Source of the DNA: Maribacter sp.
Lineage (GTDB): Bacteria > Bacteroidota > Bacteroidia > Flavobacteriales > Flavobacteriaceae
Assembly (NCBI GenBank): GCA_011050675.1
Contig: DRFI01000027.1
Span: forward strand, 1-64,000
Direction: 5' to 3'
DNA length: 64,000 bases
Under the pieces are notes generated by a model. That model saw only the letters and a program-made list of their open reading frames with translations, was not told the DNA's origin and searched no databases. The stretch's first letter is position 1. Every line of letters starts with the position of its first letter. The translations under genes were made by a program, and so were the position numbers. Shown one piece after another: positions 10,334 to 19,816 of this stretch.

Positions 10334-10508
10334 ATCTATTCCTTTAGTAATCAATATACTTGGGTAATTAAAGTATTTATGGTTGACGTAATGGTGTGCA
10401 TGTGATTACTAGTTTAGAATAGATTTATAAAAAGTTATTTGAAATAATATTAGATATAATTTCAACTGCTTGGCATGTGCTTTTTGAAACAAACTAACAC
10501 TTTATTCC

Positions 10509-11690
10509 ATGTATAGAATTTGCATTACTACGATTGTCACTCTAGTTTTATTTGTTTTTGTTAGTTGTAAGGATACATCTGTAAAACAGTCCAACTCAGA
10601 GGCAGTTTCTATAGATTCACTATTGCAAAATCGCTATGAAAAATTGTTGGAGTATCCTTTAGATTCACTATCCATTCCAAGAAGTTATAATCCTATCTCT
10701 AAAGAAATATTTAAAGTTGAACCTAAAGATTGGACCAGTGGTTTTTACCCTGGCAACCTTTGGCAATTATACAAGTTAACAGGTGAAGAGGTATTTAAAA
10801 ATAAGGCTGTTGAATGGACCAAATTTATAGAGAAAGAAAAATATAATGATGGAACCCATGATATGGGTTTTAAAATATATTCTAGTTTCGGTGAAGGATT
10901 TGAAGTTACTAATGAAGAACATTATAAAGATGTAATAGTAGAAAGTGCCAATACCTTGATCACTAGATTTAATAAAAATGTAGGTAGTCTTCGTTCTTGG
11001 GATTTTAATGCGGATATCTGGGAGTTTCCGGTAATCATCGATAATATGATGAATCTTGAGCTATTGTTTGAAGCTACAAGAATTTCAGGAGATAGTATAT
11101 ATCATAATATTGCCATTAAGCATGCTAATACCACACTTAAGAATCACTTTAGGGAAGATAACAGTAGCTACCATGTGGTGGTTTACGATACTGTTTCTGG
11201 TAGGGTGAATAGTAAAGTTACGCACCAAGGCTTCAATGATAATTCTGCATGGGCTAGGGGGCAAGCTTGGGGTGTTTATGGCTTTACCATGTGTTATCGT
11301 TACACTAAAAATCCTATGTATTTAGAACAAGCAGAAAAATTAGCTGTATTTTATTTGAATCACTCTAAACTGCCTGAAGATGGAATTCCGTATTGGGATT
11401 TTGATGACCCTAACATTCCAAATGTAGTAAAAGATGTTTCGGCTGCAGCTATTGTCGCATCTGCATTGGTAGAATTATCTACGTACACTAACAACGACAC
11501 TTATTTAGACTATTCAAATAAAGTTTTAAATACCTTAAAAACTGAAGAATATATAATATCACCAGATATAGATGCACCATTTATTTTAAAGCATAGTACA
11601 GGTAATTGGCCAAAAAATGATGAAATGGATGGGCCAATAGTATATGGTGATTTTTATTTTTTGGAATTAATGCTAAGGATAAAGGAGTAA
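10509..11690 (+). CDS. GH88-type unsaturated uronyl hydrolase, lipoprotein
   Basis: 393 aa. A lipoprotein signal ends at the Cys of FVSC (C20), so it is likely exported and membrane-anchored. The mature part is an (alpha/alpha)6 barrel of the GH88 type: SGFYPGNLWQLY, THDMGF (D118), IIDNMMNLEL (D178) and the SAWARGQAWGVYGF segment match the family, whose two key Asp residues lie in those THD-GF and DNMMN motifs. GH88 enzymes hydrate the unsaturated uronic acid left at the non-reducing end by polysaccharide lyases. No lyase gene is recognisable in the window. The gene lies just after the ara operon with its own upstream gap, so it may be transcribed separately. GH105 is the main alternative, but the motifs favour GH88. 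Confidence 0.88.
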   Translation: MYRICITTIVTLVLFVFVSCKDTSVKQSNSEAVSIDSLLQNRYEKLLEYPLDSLSIPRSYNPISKEIFKVEPKDWTSGFYPGNLWQLYKLTGEEVFKNKAVEWTKFIEKEKYNDGTHDMGFKIYSSFGEGFEVTNEEHYKDVIVESANTLITRFNKNVGSLRSWDFNADIWEFPVIIDNMMNLELLFEATRISGDSIYHNIAIKHANTTLKNHFREDNSSYHVVVYDTVSGRVNSKVTHQGFNDNSAWARGQAWGVYGFTMCYRYTKNPMYLEQAEKLAVFYLNHSKLPEDGIPYWDFDDPNIPNVVKDVSAAAIVASALVELSTYTNNDTYLDYSNKVLNTLKTEEYIISPDIDAPFILKHSTGNWPKNDEMDGPIVYGDFYFLELMLRIKE

Positions 11691-11741
11691 AATCCAATCA
11701 ATCATTAACACACCTAGGGAAAATTAATTTAAAAGAATATT

Positions 11742-11773
11742 AAAACTAAACTCTAATTATTAGCTAGTTTTTT
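11742..11773 (+). terminator. Weak AT-rich terminator-like hairpin
   Basis: AAAACTA and TAGTTTT can pair around a 16-base loop and run into T residues, 50 bases after the GH88 stop. All-AT pairing makes this weak. Confidence 0.3.
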
Positions 11774-11922
11774 CATTTTAAGAAATTAAATATAACGATC
11801 TTATGCCTTTAATATGTCGTTTTAAAGTGGTCTTAAAGCTCATTGTTAATAGTATAAGAATGCTATTTTAATTGTGCTTTACTAAATACATTTTCTTAAA
11901 TAATTATTATCTTAATTTTTAT

Positions 11923-14900
11923 ATGAAATACTTATTTGCCTTTTCCTTAATTATACTGTTTGCAATATCTTCTTGCAATACCAAAGAGTCAGAAACACTT
12001 TTTAAACAGTTACCATCACAAACAACAGGTATTACATTTAATAATACAATCGTAGAAACAGATAGTTTCAATATAATTACCGAAGAATATCTGTTTAACG
12101 GTGGTGGTGTAGCTGTAGGGGATTTTGATAATAATGGCTTAGCAGATCTATTCTTCACGGGTAATCAAGTAACAAACAAACTCTATTTAAATTCTGGGAA
12201 TTTTAAATTTACCGATGTGTCTGCTAGCGCTAATATAGAGGCAGAAAATAAATGGAATACCGCTGTAGCAGTTGTAGATATTAATGCTGATGGTTGGTTA
12301 GATATCTATGTGTGTTCTGCAATGGAGAATCCAATAGAAAGAAAGGCAAACCTACTTTTTATTAATAAAGGGCTTAACGATAAAGGTGAATTGCAATTTG
12401 AAGAACGTGCTAAAGAATATGGTATAGCAGATACTGGTAATGCCATGGGGGCGACATTTTTTGATTATGATAAAGATGGGTATTTAGACCTGTATGTAGT
12501 AAATAATGAAGAGGCTCATAATCAGCCAAACACCTACAGGAAAAAAATTGAAGATGGAACTGCAATAAGTAACGATAGATTATATCATAACAATGGGGAC
12601 GGTAGTTTTACAGACCAAACTTTAGCAGCAGGTATTCGTTTTGAAGGTTATGGATTAAGTGTTGCAATTTCTGATTTAAATTATGATGGTTGGCCAGATA
12701 TTTATGTAACGAATGATTATTTAACCAATGACTTATTATACATAAACAATCAAGACGGTACATTTACGAATGACATAAAAAACCATATAAAGCATCAAAG
12801 TAAGTTTAGTATGGGGTCAGATATTTCAGACTTCAATAATGATGGGTATTTAGATATCGTAACATTAGATATGCTTGGCGAAACCAATGAGCGCATGAAG
12901 ACTAACAACGCTGGTAATAACTATATGAACTACCTTTTCAATGAGCGGTTTGGGTTTGAATATCAATATAGTAGAAATATGTTGCAACTAGGTAATGGTC
13001 CTACAACTCCTTTTAGCGAAATAGGAATGCTTTCGGGCATTTCAAAAACAGATTGGAGTTGGTCGCCTTTGTTCGCCGATATTGATAATGATGGTAATAG
13101 AGATTTACTTATAACAAATGGTTTTCCACGAGATATTACCGATATGGATTTCGGTGAATTTAGATTAGAAATGTCGCAGTTTCTCGATGAGGTCAAAATG
13201 CTAGACTCCATTCCGATTGTTAAAGTTGCTAATTATGCATATAAGAATAATGCAGATTTAACTTTTGATAATGTAAGTGTAGATTGGGGATTGAAAATCC
13301 CTTCATTTTCTAATGGTGCCGCGTTTGTAGATTTAGATAATGATGGTGATTTGGACTATGTTGTAAATAATATAAATGATGAAGCATTTGTTTTTGAAAA
13401 CACAATTCAAAAAACGAATAGTATTCAACTGAAACTAAAAGGATCTGAAAATAATTCTCAAGGTATAGGAGCAAAAATTAAAGTTTCACTTACCAATGGC
13501 GATTTTCAGTTTTACGAACATCATTTAACGCGCGGTTATATGTCTTCTGTAGATCCTAAAATTCATTTTGGTTTAGGGTTAAAAGGTCAAGTTAAAGCGA
13601 TAACTGTTTTGTGGCCCGATGGAAAATTGCAGGAAATGATAAATCTGACTGAAGATGCCTTAGTTGAGATTGATTATGCTAATGTAAAAACTAGTCAAGA
13701 TATAGCGATAGGATTTCCGTTTATGAAAGAGAGTTCTATAAAGCTATTGAGTGAAATTAGTGACAGCCTTGGTGTTAAATATGTGCATCAAGAATATGAT
13801 ATTATAGACTATAGTATTCAACGAACTTTACCTCACAAATTATCTCAAAATGGACCAAGTATAGTCACAGGAGATATTAATGGTGATGGTTTTCAAGATT
13901 TTATAGTAGGAAGTTCTTCCCGCTATTCCCCTATTATTTTTGAACAACAAGGCAATGGTATATTTACGAACAGACCTCTTTTTGAAGAGATTGCTGAGAA
14001 AATGAGAGAAGAAGAAGATTTGGTGTTGTTTGATATAGAAAATGATGGAGATTTAGATTTATTTTTAGTTGGCGGCAGTTATGAGTTTTCCGGAGATTTA
14101 AGCAGATATAATGATCAATTATATATTAATGATGGTAATGGCAATTTTAGTTTGTCGGTTAATAAATCTCCGATTGTTACCAGTAATGGTTCTGTGGTAA
14201 TAACTGCCGATTTTGATAATGATGGATATCAAGATTTATTTGTTGGAGGAAGAACTCCTGCAGGCAAGTTTCCTATTTCAGATAAAAGCTATCTTTTACA
14301 AAACCAAAAAGGAACTTTAGTTGATGTTACCCAAAGTTTACTACCCGAAATTGAAAACTTAGGTATGATTACCGATGCAGTTTGGTCAGACGTGGATAAG
14401 GATGGGTTAATAGATTTAGTTGTTGTTGGAGAATTTACTGAAATAACCCTATTTAAAAATTCAAAAGACGGATTTTCGAAACAAGAAATTCCAGATTTCA
14501 GTGGTATATATGGCTGGTGGGAGAGTATAGTGGTTGCCGATTTTGATAACGATGGAGATGATGATTTTGTAGTTGGTAATATGGGTAGAAATAACTTCTA
14601 CCAACCCACAAAAGAAAGACCGGTTAATTTAATGGCCAAGGACTTTGATGCCAATGGTAGTATTGATCCTGTTTTATTTACCTACTTGCTCAATAAAGAG
14701 GGAGACTATAAATCATACCCAGTCAACTTTTGGGGTGATTTATCAAAGCAAAGTCCTTTATTCAGGTCAAAATTTAATTTTTATAAAGATTTTGCAAAAG
14801 TCACCAATGAAAGTTTATTTACGGCTAAAGAAATAGAAGGAGCCATACAGTTAACTGGTAACTATGATAGAAGTGTTTATATTGAAAACCTAGGCGATTT

Positions 14901-15228
14901 CAAATTCAAAATTAGTGAACTCCCTATTGAGGCTCAATTTGCGCCAACAAACGATATGTTAACTGGAGACTTTGATTCCGACGGTTTTAAAGACATTTTA
15001 ATGGTTGGCAATGATTATGGAAACGAAATCTTTATTGGTCGTTTAGACGCTTTAAATGGACTGTTTTTAAAAGGAGATGGAAAAGGAAATTTTAAAACTG
15101 TTGCCACCGAAAAGAGTGGTTTTTTAGTCAGTGGCGATGCAAAAAATATCGCTACCATAAAAAATACAAATAATGAAGATATAATATTAGTGACTCAAAA
15201 TAAGGGTAGGCTCTTAATTTTTAAATGA
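11923..15228 (+). CDS. VCBS/FG-GAP repeat lipoprotein with ASPIC/UnbV domain
   Basis: 1101 aa from the ATG at 11923. That start directly gives a lipoprotein signal (MKYLFAFSL to ISSC), whereas the frame extension upstream does not. Fourteen or so calcium-binding-type D-x-D-x-D-G repeats are visible (for example DINADGWLD, DFDNDGYQD, DFDNDGDDD), arranged as two beta-propeller-like blocks. Between them lies an ASPIC/UnbV domain (GIGAKIKVSL, HLTRGYMSS, HFGLG, VLWPDGK; about 500-585). Such lipoproteins are common in Bacteroidota glycan loci and are thought to be cell-surface binding or adhesion proteins. No enzymatic function is established. It follows GH88 by 232 bases and is followed closely by a symporter. 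Confidence 0.9.
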   Translation: MKYLFAFSLIILFAISSCNTKESETLFKQLPSQTTGITFNNTIVETDSFNIITEEYLFNGGGVAVGDFDNNGLADLFFTGNQVTNKLYLNSGNFKFTDVSASANIEAENKWNTAVAVVDINADGWLDIYVCSAMENPIERKANLLFINKGLNDKGELQFEERAKEYGIADTGNAMGATFFDYDKDGYLDLYVVNNEEAHNQPNTYRKKIEDGTAISNDRLYHNNGDGSFTDQTLAAGIRFEGYGLSVAISDLNYDGWPDIYVTNDYLTNDLLYINNQDGTFTNDIKNHIKHQSKFSMGSDISDFNNDGYLDIVTLDMLGETNERMKTNNAGNNYMNYLFNERFGFEYQYSRNMLQLGNGPTTPFSEIGMLSGISKTDWSWSPLFADIDNDGNRDLLITNGFPRDITDMDFGEFRLEMSQFLDEVKMLDSIPIVKVANYAYKNNADLTFDNVSVDWGLKIPSFSNGAAFVDLDNDGDLDYVVNNINDEAFVFENTIQKTNSIQLKLKGSENNSQGIGAKIKVSLTNGDFQFYEHHLTRGYMSSVDPKIHFGLGLKGQVKAITVLWPDGKLQEMINLTEDALVEIDYANVKTSQDIAIGFPFMKESSIKLLSEISDSLGVKYVHQEYDIIDYSIQRTLPHKLSQNGPSIVTGDINGDGFQDFIVGSSSRYSPIIFEQQGNGIFTNRPLFEEIAEKMREEEDLVLFDIENDGDLDLFLVGGSYEFSGDLSRYNDQLYINDGNGNFSLSVNKSPIVTSNGSVVITADFDNDGYQDLFVGGRTPAGKFPISDKSYLLQNQKGTLVDVTQSLLPEIENLGMITDAVWSDVDKDGLIDLVVVGEFTEITLFKNSKDGFSKQEIPDFSGIYGWWESIVVADFDNDGDDDFVVGNMGRNNFYQPTKERPVNLMAKDFDANGSIDPVLFTYLLNKEGDYKSYPVNFWGDLSKQSPLFRSKFNFYKDFAKVTNESLFTAKEIEGAIQLTGNYDRSVYIENLGDFKFKISELPIEAQFAPTNDMLTGDFDSDGFKDILMVGNDYGNEIFIGRLDALNGLFLKGDGKGNFKTVATEKSGFLVSGDAKNIATIKNTNNEDIILVTQNKGRLLIFK

Positions 15229-15307
15229 GAACATTGAAAAGAGATTGTAGTTTTTTCTTAGATAAGATTGATTTAGTAAAGTTCTCTAAGATGGAAACTT
15301 AAGGTTT

Positions 15308-16561
15308 TTGTTGTTTTTAGAAATCTTTGGAGCAGGAATAGGTGTATTACTTAACCCATCTATGGGTCTACTTTCAGAAGATATTAGTTTGAGTCTTGCA
15401 TATTGGCTTGATCTACCAGGTCAAATTTTCATGAGGCTGGTTCAAATGATCATGATTCCTTTGATCTTTACATCGATTATTACCGATATTGTTGGTAATA
15501 CATCAGAGAACTTAAAAACCTTTGGTGTACGGCTCCTGTTATATTTTGTTTTCACTACTACAACTGCCATCATCATAGGGTTGGCGGTAACACTTATTTT
15601 CAAACCTGGTCAGTATATTTATAAACTTGGGGGATTTCCAAATAACGGCGAAAGTCAAATAATACCTAAAGAACAAGCAGATTTTATAGGGAACATTCCA
15701 AACGCGATATCCAATCTAATCCCAGATAATCCGTTAGAGTCTATCTTAACTGGGGAAATGTTGGGCGTAGTGATTTTTACAATTATTGTAGGGGTAGCGA
15801 TTACCCAGCTCCGCCCAGAAACAGCAAAACCTATAATTCGTTTCTCAGAAGCCATTCAGAAAATCTGTATGATTGTAGTATCATGGGCAATGATGCTTGT
15901 ACCGTATGCCGTATTTGGTTTAATGGCAGCTTTGCTATCAAGAACCAGCATTCAAATATTCCTTGGTCTTGGGTATTACATGGGAGTAGTAATCATGGGG
16001 CTAATTGTACTTTTGTTATTCTACTTAGTGCTGACCCTGATTGTGACCAAGAAGAACCCTTTAAAATTCTTAAGTGCAATAAGGGAACCCCAATTACTGG
16101 CATTTTCAACCGCCAGTTCAGCGGCCGTTATGCCATTATCTATGAAAACTGCAGATGAAAAGTTAGGCGTATCATCTAATATTAGTGATTTCGTCATCCC
16201 GATAGGTGCAACGATCAATATGGATGGAACGGCATTATTTCAATGTGTTACAACCTTGTTTATGGCACAGGCCTATGGCATTGAATTGTCTATAATGAGC
16301 TTGCTATTAATCACATTTACAGTTGTGGCTGCTTCTATAGGAACACCTTCCATTCCAGGAGGTGGGGTTATTATTCTTGCATCGGTATTACAAAGTGCAG
16401 GAATACCAATTGATGGACTCATCGTAATTATTGGTATAGATCGTATTTTAGGAATGTTTAGAACAGCAGTCAATGTTACCGGAGATTTAACGGCTTGTTT
16501 AATCTTTGATAAGTTTTATGGAGCTAAATCAAAAACTGATATTCCTTTTAATAATAGTTAA
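15308..16561 (+). CDS. Dicarboxylate/amino acid:cation symporter (DAACS family), N-terminus short
   Basis: 417 aa. Diagnostic DAACS elements are present: the serine-rich loop FSTASSAAVMPLS, the GATINMDGTALFQ motif, the second hairpin SIGTPSIPGGGVI, and the last core helix GIDRILGMFRTAVNVTGD. These define a sodium- or proton-coupled carrier for glutamate, aspartate or C4-dicarboxylates, and which one is not clear. The frame can only start at TTG (15308 or 15311), because an in-frame TAA lies at 15287-15289. The first transmembrane helix then begins almost at residue 1, lacking the ~10-20 residues normally before it. Either the TTG is used with AAGG upstream, or the 5' end has been lost. It lies 79 bases after the VCBS gene. 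Confidence 0.85.
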   Translation: MLFLEIFGAGIGVLLNPSMGLLSEDISLSLAYWLDLPGQIFMRLVQMIMIPLIFTSIITDIVGNTSENLKTFGVRLLLYFVFTTTTAIIIGLAVTLIFKPGQYIYKLGGFPNNGESQIIPKEQADFIGNIPNAISNLIPDNPLESILTGEMLGVVIFTIIVGVAITQLRPETAKPIIRFSEAIQKICMIVVSWAMMLVPYAVFGLMAALLSRTSIQIFLGLGYYMGVVIMGLIVLLLFYLVLTLIVTKKNPLKFLSAIREPQLLAFSTASSAAVMPLSMKTADEKLGVSSNISDFVIPIGATINMDGTALFQCVTTLFMAQAYGIELSIMSLLLITFTVVAASIGTPSIPGGGVIILASVLQSAGIPIDGLIVIIGIDRILGMFRTAVNVTGDLTACLIFDKFYGAKSKTDIPFNNS

Positions 16562-16763
16562 AATCTAATAAAATGCCTTTCTAATTGGTGGTAGAAATCA
16601 TGTTTTTAATTGGGATATTGTTATTTCTAGTATTTTTTTATAGTTATAATAGATCTAATCATATTACAATCAATATGTTGCTCCGTAATATCTTATTGTA
16701 TGACCTATGTCATTTTACTTGCGAGTTAAAGAGTTTAGTTTTATAAAAACAAATTTCATTAGT

Positions 16764-17609
16764 ATGAAAACTATACTCTACGCTACAGATTGCTCAGAAC
16801 ATGATATTGCTATTTTGCAATATGCTTATGAATTGTCTGCTAAATTAAACGCAAGCCTTATTCTTTTGCACGTATTTAGTATTCCTCCTATTCGGCTTTC
16901 TACTATAAGATCGCACAAGTATCTTAGTTCACAAGACAAAGTTGAAAAACTGAACATTTTAAAGGAATATGCCAGAAAAAACATAAAGCAGGATGTGGTT
17001 AAAGCACAAATTAAATTTCAGGTAATTGAAAACGCATCTATAACTGAGGGAATTTTATCGGTAATAAAAGAAGAGCCGCCACATCTGTTACTGGTAGGTA
17101 TGAAAGACAAACATACTGCGCGTGAGCTGTTTTCGGGAAATATCGCCAAGGCATTATTAGAAGAAGTTAATTGTCCGTTATTAATAGTGCCCAACATGGA
17201 GGGTACTCACAAGATAAAATCTATTGTATACGCATCTGACTTTGAGAAAGATGACATTAATGCGATATCAAAACTTGTTGAAATAGCCGAACCCTTTAAT
17301 GTGCAAATTAAGATTTTACATATTGTTATGAACAATGAAAATGATGAAGAAGAACAAATGTCTAGGTTTAAGGAGGTAGTAAAACAAAAGGTAGAATATC
17401 AGAATATTGAATTTCAACTAGTTTCTTACCCCAATGTTTATGATGGTTTACGAAACTATATAAGCTCAAATAATGTAGATATAGTAGCCATATTGGAACG
17501 GGAAGAGCATGGATTCTTAAAAAAGCTTTTTCATAAAGATTTAACCAAAAAAATTGAATCTAACATTAAAATTCCTATGCTAAGTTTTAATCAAGCTAAT
17601 CTCTATTAA
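16764..17609 (+). CDS. Universal stress protein, two UspA domains
   Basis: 281 aa from the ATG at 16764, chosen because UspA domains begin with a short beta strand (KTILYATDCSEHD). A longer frame to 16707 adds only unlike residues. The first domain (1-145) ends in the classical ATP-binding-type segment GMKDKHTARELFSGNIAKALLEE-CPLLIVPN, although the usual G-x2-G-x9-G-S/T is altered to GNIAK. The second domain (152-281) starts with IVYASDFEKDD and is degenerate at its C-terminus, where the phosphate loop is missing. A cytoplasmic stress or nucleotide-sensing role is likely. It heads a region of stress-type genes that is partly decayed. Confidence 0.88.
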   Translation: MKTILYATDCSEHDIAILQYAYELSAKLNASLILLHVFSIPPIRLSTIRSHKYLSSQDKVEKLNILKEYARKNIKQDVVKAQIKFQVIENASITEGILSVIKEEPPHLLLVGMKDKHTARELFSGNIAKALLEEVNCPLLIVPNMEGTHKIKSIVYASDFEKDDINAISKLVEIAEPFNVQIKILHIVMNNENDEEEQMSRFKEVVKQKVEYQNIEFQLVSYPNVYDGLRNYISSNNVDIVAILEREEHGFLKKLFHKDLTKKIESNIKIPMLSFNQANLY

Positions 17610-17983
17610 AGATGATTTATTGGTTTGCCTATAAGAATCATGCATAAGTATTTTGAAACAAATTACTTCATGTTAAAAGTTACGATGATTACTAACTTTT
17701 TGTTTAGTTCGTAGGTTAAGCCTTTTAAATAAATCAGGGAGTTTTTAGAAAATCAAATATAAAATACCATTACTAAGGTTGAGTAATATGAGGTTTTTTA
17801 CCCAATGTTTTTGAATTAGAGTTTTTGGTTTTTAAGTGGCTCATTTTCAATACTTGTAGGTGTTAGTAATGTGTTAAACCTACCCTTATAATGCATCGTT
17901 TAGGCTAACTTTGTATTATAATATTATGTGTACATAAGGGTGCGTTTTGTGCCCATCACAACAAGTATTAAGGAAAGGGAATA
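17610..17983. other. Intergenic region after uspA
   Basis: This 374-base AT-rich stretch has no coding frame I can support. Its only notable item is a TAnnTTTG-type box at 17906-17913 ahead of the small gene at 17984. Confidence 0.6.
17906..17913 (+). promoter_or_regulatory. Possible -7 box for the 40-aa gene
   Basis: TAACTTTG matches the Bacteroidota -7 consensus TAnnTTTG and would give a leader of about 60-70 bases before the ATG at 17984. No TTG is at the expected -33 distance. Confidence 0.35.
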
Positions 17984-18106
17984 ATGAAGTATTTTAAAAA
18001 AATATCTGAAGAAAAGAATAGTACTACTGATAAGCCATTAACACGTCACGTAAGTTGGAAAAACCATCGTCGACATATGGGAGTAAAGTTAATACGGTTT
18101 TCTTAA
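17984..18106 (+). CDS. Small basic protein, 40 aa, unknown function
   Basis: A 41-codon frame begins with ATG and is preceded by the purine-rich AGGAAAGGGA at 17971-17980, the best Shine-Dalgarno-like sequence I saw in the window. It ends in TAA at 18104-18106 and is followed by a rho-independent hairpin at 18123-18150. A candidate promoter lies upstream. The protein has a charged N-terminal part (KKISEEKN) and a strongly basic C-terminal part (RHVSWKNHRRHMGVKLIR), with no signal peptide or membrane segment. The basic end could bind nucleic acid or a phosphate-rich partner. I do not recognise a family. The transcript signals on both sides make it a credible gene. Confidence 0.6.
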   Translation: MKYFKKISEEKNSTTDKPLTRHVSWKNHRRHMGVKLIRFS

Positions 18107-18122
18107 GAACTGTGAATATTTG

Positions 18123-18150
18123 AAAAGGGCGAAAGCCCTTTTTGTTTTTT
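18123..18150 (+). terminator. Rho-independent terminator between the 40-aa gene and the hemolysin III gene
   Basis: AAGGGC-GAAA-GCCCTT forms a stable 6-bp stem with a GNRA tetraloop, followed by TTTTGTTTTTT. It lies inside the apparent 5' extension of the next frame and so argues for that gene starting at 18192. Confidence 0.85.
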
Positions 18151-18191
18151 GTATCATAAACGAATTAAAAGGAAACAATAAAAACTATAGC

Positions 18192-18908
18192 ATGGCGAAA
18201 AGACAGTCTGAAGACCTAAAACATTTAGCTACGGTTACTAGTAATGAGAATAATATAACCCGCCTTTTCATTCCTGCTCAAGAATCTAACATACAAATTC
18301 AACAAGAACTCGTAAACAGCATTGTTCATGGCTTTGGAATTATTTTTGGAATCGTAGGTATTCCAATTCTAATAGCTTTCGCTATAAAGAGTGATAATAC
18401 ACCAGGCGTTATTGGAGCGGCTATATATGGATTTTGTTTTTTGCAACTATTTACTTTTTCTACACTCTACCACGGATTTCAACACCCTGGAGCAAAGCGT
18501 GTATTTGAAATTCTTGATCACATTAGTATTTATTTCCTCATAGCAGGTACATACACTCCATTTCTGCTAATTTATATGAACAATGCTTTTGGTATTACAT
18601 TGTTATCGATATTATGGGGTTTGACCGCATTGGGAATTGTCTTTAAAATATTCTTTACGGGTAAATGGAATATTATTTCCACGCTTGTTTATATAGCAAT
18701 GGGATGTATTATGTTAGTAGGAGGGCGTACATTCTTTGAAACTATTCCATCTACGGTATTAACAATGATCCTTATTGGAGGAGGACTTTACCTTTTGGGC
18801 GTAATCTTTTACCTATGGGAAAAATATCCATTCAACCACGCCGTATGGCATTTCTTTGTACTTGCGGCGGCTGTTTGTCATTACGTAGGTATTTTGTTAG
18901 CAGTATAA
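18192..18908 (+). CDS. Hemolysin III / PAQR-type seven-helix membrane protein
   Basis: 238 aa from the ATG at 18192. The frame could reach a TTG at 18120, but that would place a terminator hairpin inside the gene. Features of the HlyIII (TrhA/YqfA) family are: QELVNSIVHGFG before helix 1, STLYHGFQHPGAKRVFEILDHISIYFLIAGTYTPF in helices 2-3 (metal-binding Ser/His/Asp pattern of PAQR proteins), and HAVWHFFVLAAAVCHYVGIL in the last helix. About seven transmembrane segments are visible. Bacterial members have been linked to membrane lipid or energy homeostasis, and the hemolysin name is historical. The upstream terminator suggests its own promoter or read-through control. Confidence 0.9.
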   Translation: MAKRQSEDLKHLATVTSNENNITRLFIPAQESNIQIQQELVNSIVHGFGIIFGIVGIPILIAFAIKSDNTPGVIGAAIYGFCFLQLFTFSTLYHGFQHPGAKRVFEILDHISIYFLIAGTYTPFLLIYMNNAFGITLLSILWGLTALGIVFKIFFTGKWNIISTLVYIAMGCIMLVGGRTFFETIPSTVLTMILIGGGLYLLGVIFYLWEKYPFNHAVWHFFVLAAAVCHYVGILLAV

Positions 18909-19073
18909 TAGGCATATATTTTTTGATGAGTAGATTTCTATTAAATTAAAATAGAGCACCATAAGCGTTTACTGTGGTCGCATGATTGCAGAAATTTAAT
19001 GTAAAGCCTGCTAGAAATCTTCTTGTAGTTCGGGATTACTTAAATACTTTAGTTTTCATATTTGAAGGATGAC

Positions 19074-19459
19074 TTACATATAATTTGTAAGGGAACGGAA
19101 GAATTCTTTTTTAAGGCCGGCATAGATTTGCCGCTGGGTTTCCATTTTACTTCTGGTCTCTAAATGTTTTTTTACAAGAGCAGTATCAAGTGCATTTTCC
19201 CCTTTACTTCTATGAGCTGCCATTCGTATTTTGTGCTTTTCAATGCCTTCCTGTAAATCTTCAATTACCCCACGGTGCAGGATAAATTAATTTTGGTAAT
19301 ATTCTAATTGTACAAGGACTTGTTTAACCGCCCAGTGGGTTACCAGTTCGCTTAATCTATTTTTAAATAATTTTAGTTCATCGTCCCCAAAAGCAAGTTC
19401 AGTTTCCAATGATCGTGTTCAAAATGCAGACTTTCGTTATAAATGATTTCTTTTTCCAT
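19074..19459 (-). pseudogene. Broken gene for a ~128-aa coiled-coil protein
   Basis: Reading leftwards from the ATG at 19459 gives MEKEIIYNESLHFEHDHW. A one-base deletion near 19400 then shifts the frame, which continues as ELAFGDDELKLFKNRLSEL to LEYYQN. A TAA interrupts, after which the same frame continues FILHRGVIEDL to KKEFFRSLTNYM and the natural stop at 19074. The three pieces join into one coherent helical, charged protein of about 128 residues. So there is one frameshift and one nonsense codon. I recall similar small coiled-coil proteins near flavobacterial stress genes but cannot name the family. The neighbours are a HlyIII gene, an ArsC-like gene and another pseudogene. Confidence 0.75.
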
Positions 19460-19496
19460 TTTATTTTTTTTTAAGATATCAAGACCGACTACTTCT

Positions 19497-19634
19497 CTAG
19501 AACAATGAGCAGGTCTCTGATTTCAATACATTGTTCAGATTATGGGAACTCTGTAGTAAGTAAGGTGTTATTCTGCCCAGGTCCCACAGTAAATTTGTAA
19601 GGTCATCGTAATATTTTAAATGGACTTTAATCAT
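19497..19634 (-). pseudogene. Possible remnant of a small helical protein (45 codons)
   Basis: From the ATG at 19634 a frame of 45 codons (MIKVHLKYYDDL, then WDLGRITPYLLQSS) runs to TAG at 19497. Its composition is protein-like and it lies just upstream of the 128-aa pseudogene on the same strand. It has no clear ribosome binding site, and its abrupt end suggests a truncated gene. It could also be an intact small gene or chance. Confidence 0.35.
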
Positions 19635-19816
19635 TGTTTTATAATTTAAAGTTCAATATATCAAGATTTGGATTTTACCCTAGTTTTAAAGCGAATCTAA
19701 AATTATTACAATGCATAGTGGAATATCATAATTAACATCAGGAGCGGGAAAAAACTTAAAGAGAAGTAGAGCTAACAGCTGAATGAGACTAGAATTTCAG
19801 ATAACTATAAACCTAT

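Noticed and set aside
11872-11922. Upstream extension of the VCBS lipoprotein
   Set aside because: The added residues destroy the lipoprotein signal, which starts exactly at the ATG at 11923.
18120-18191. Upstream TTG start for the hemolysin III gene
   Set aside because: That stretch contains a GNRA-loop terminator hairpin with a T run, and the family N-terminus fits the ATG at 18192.
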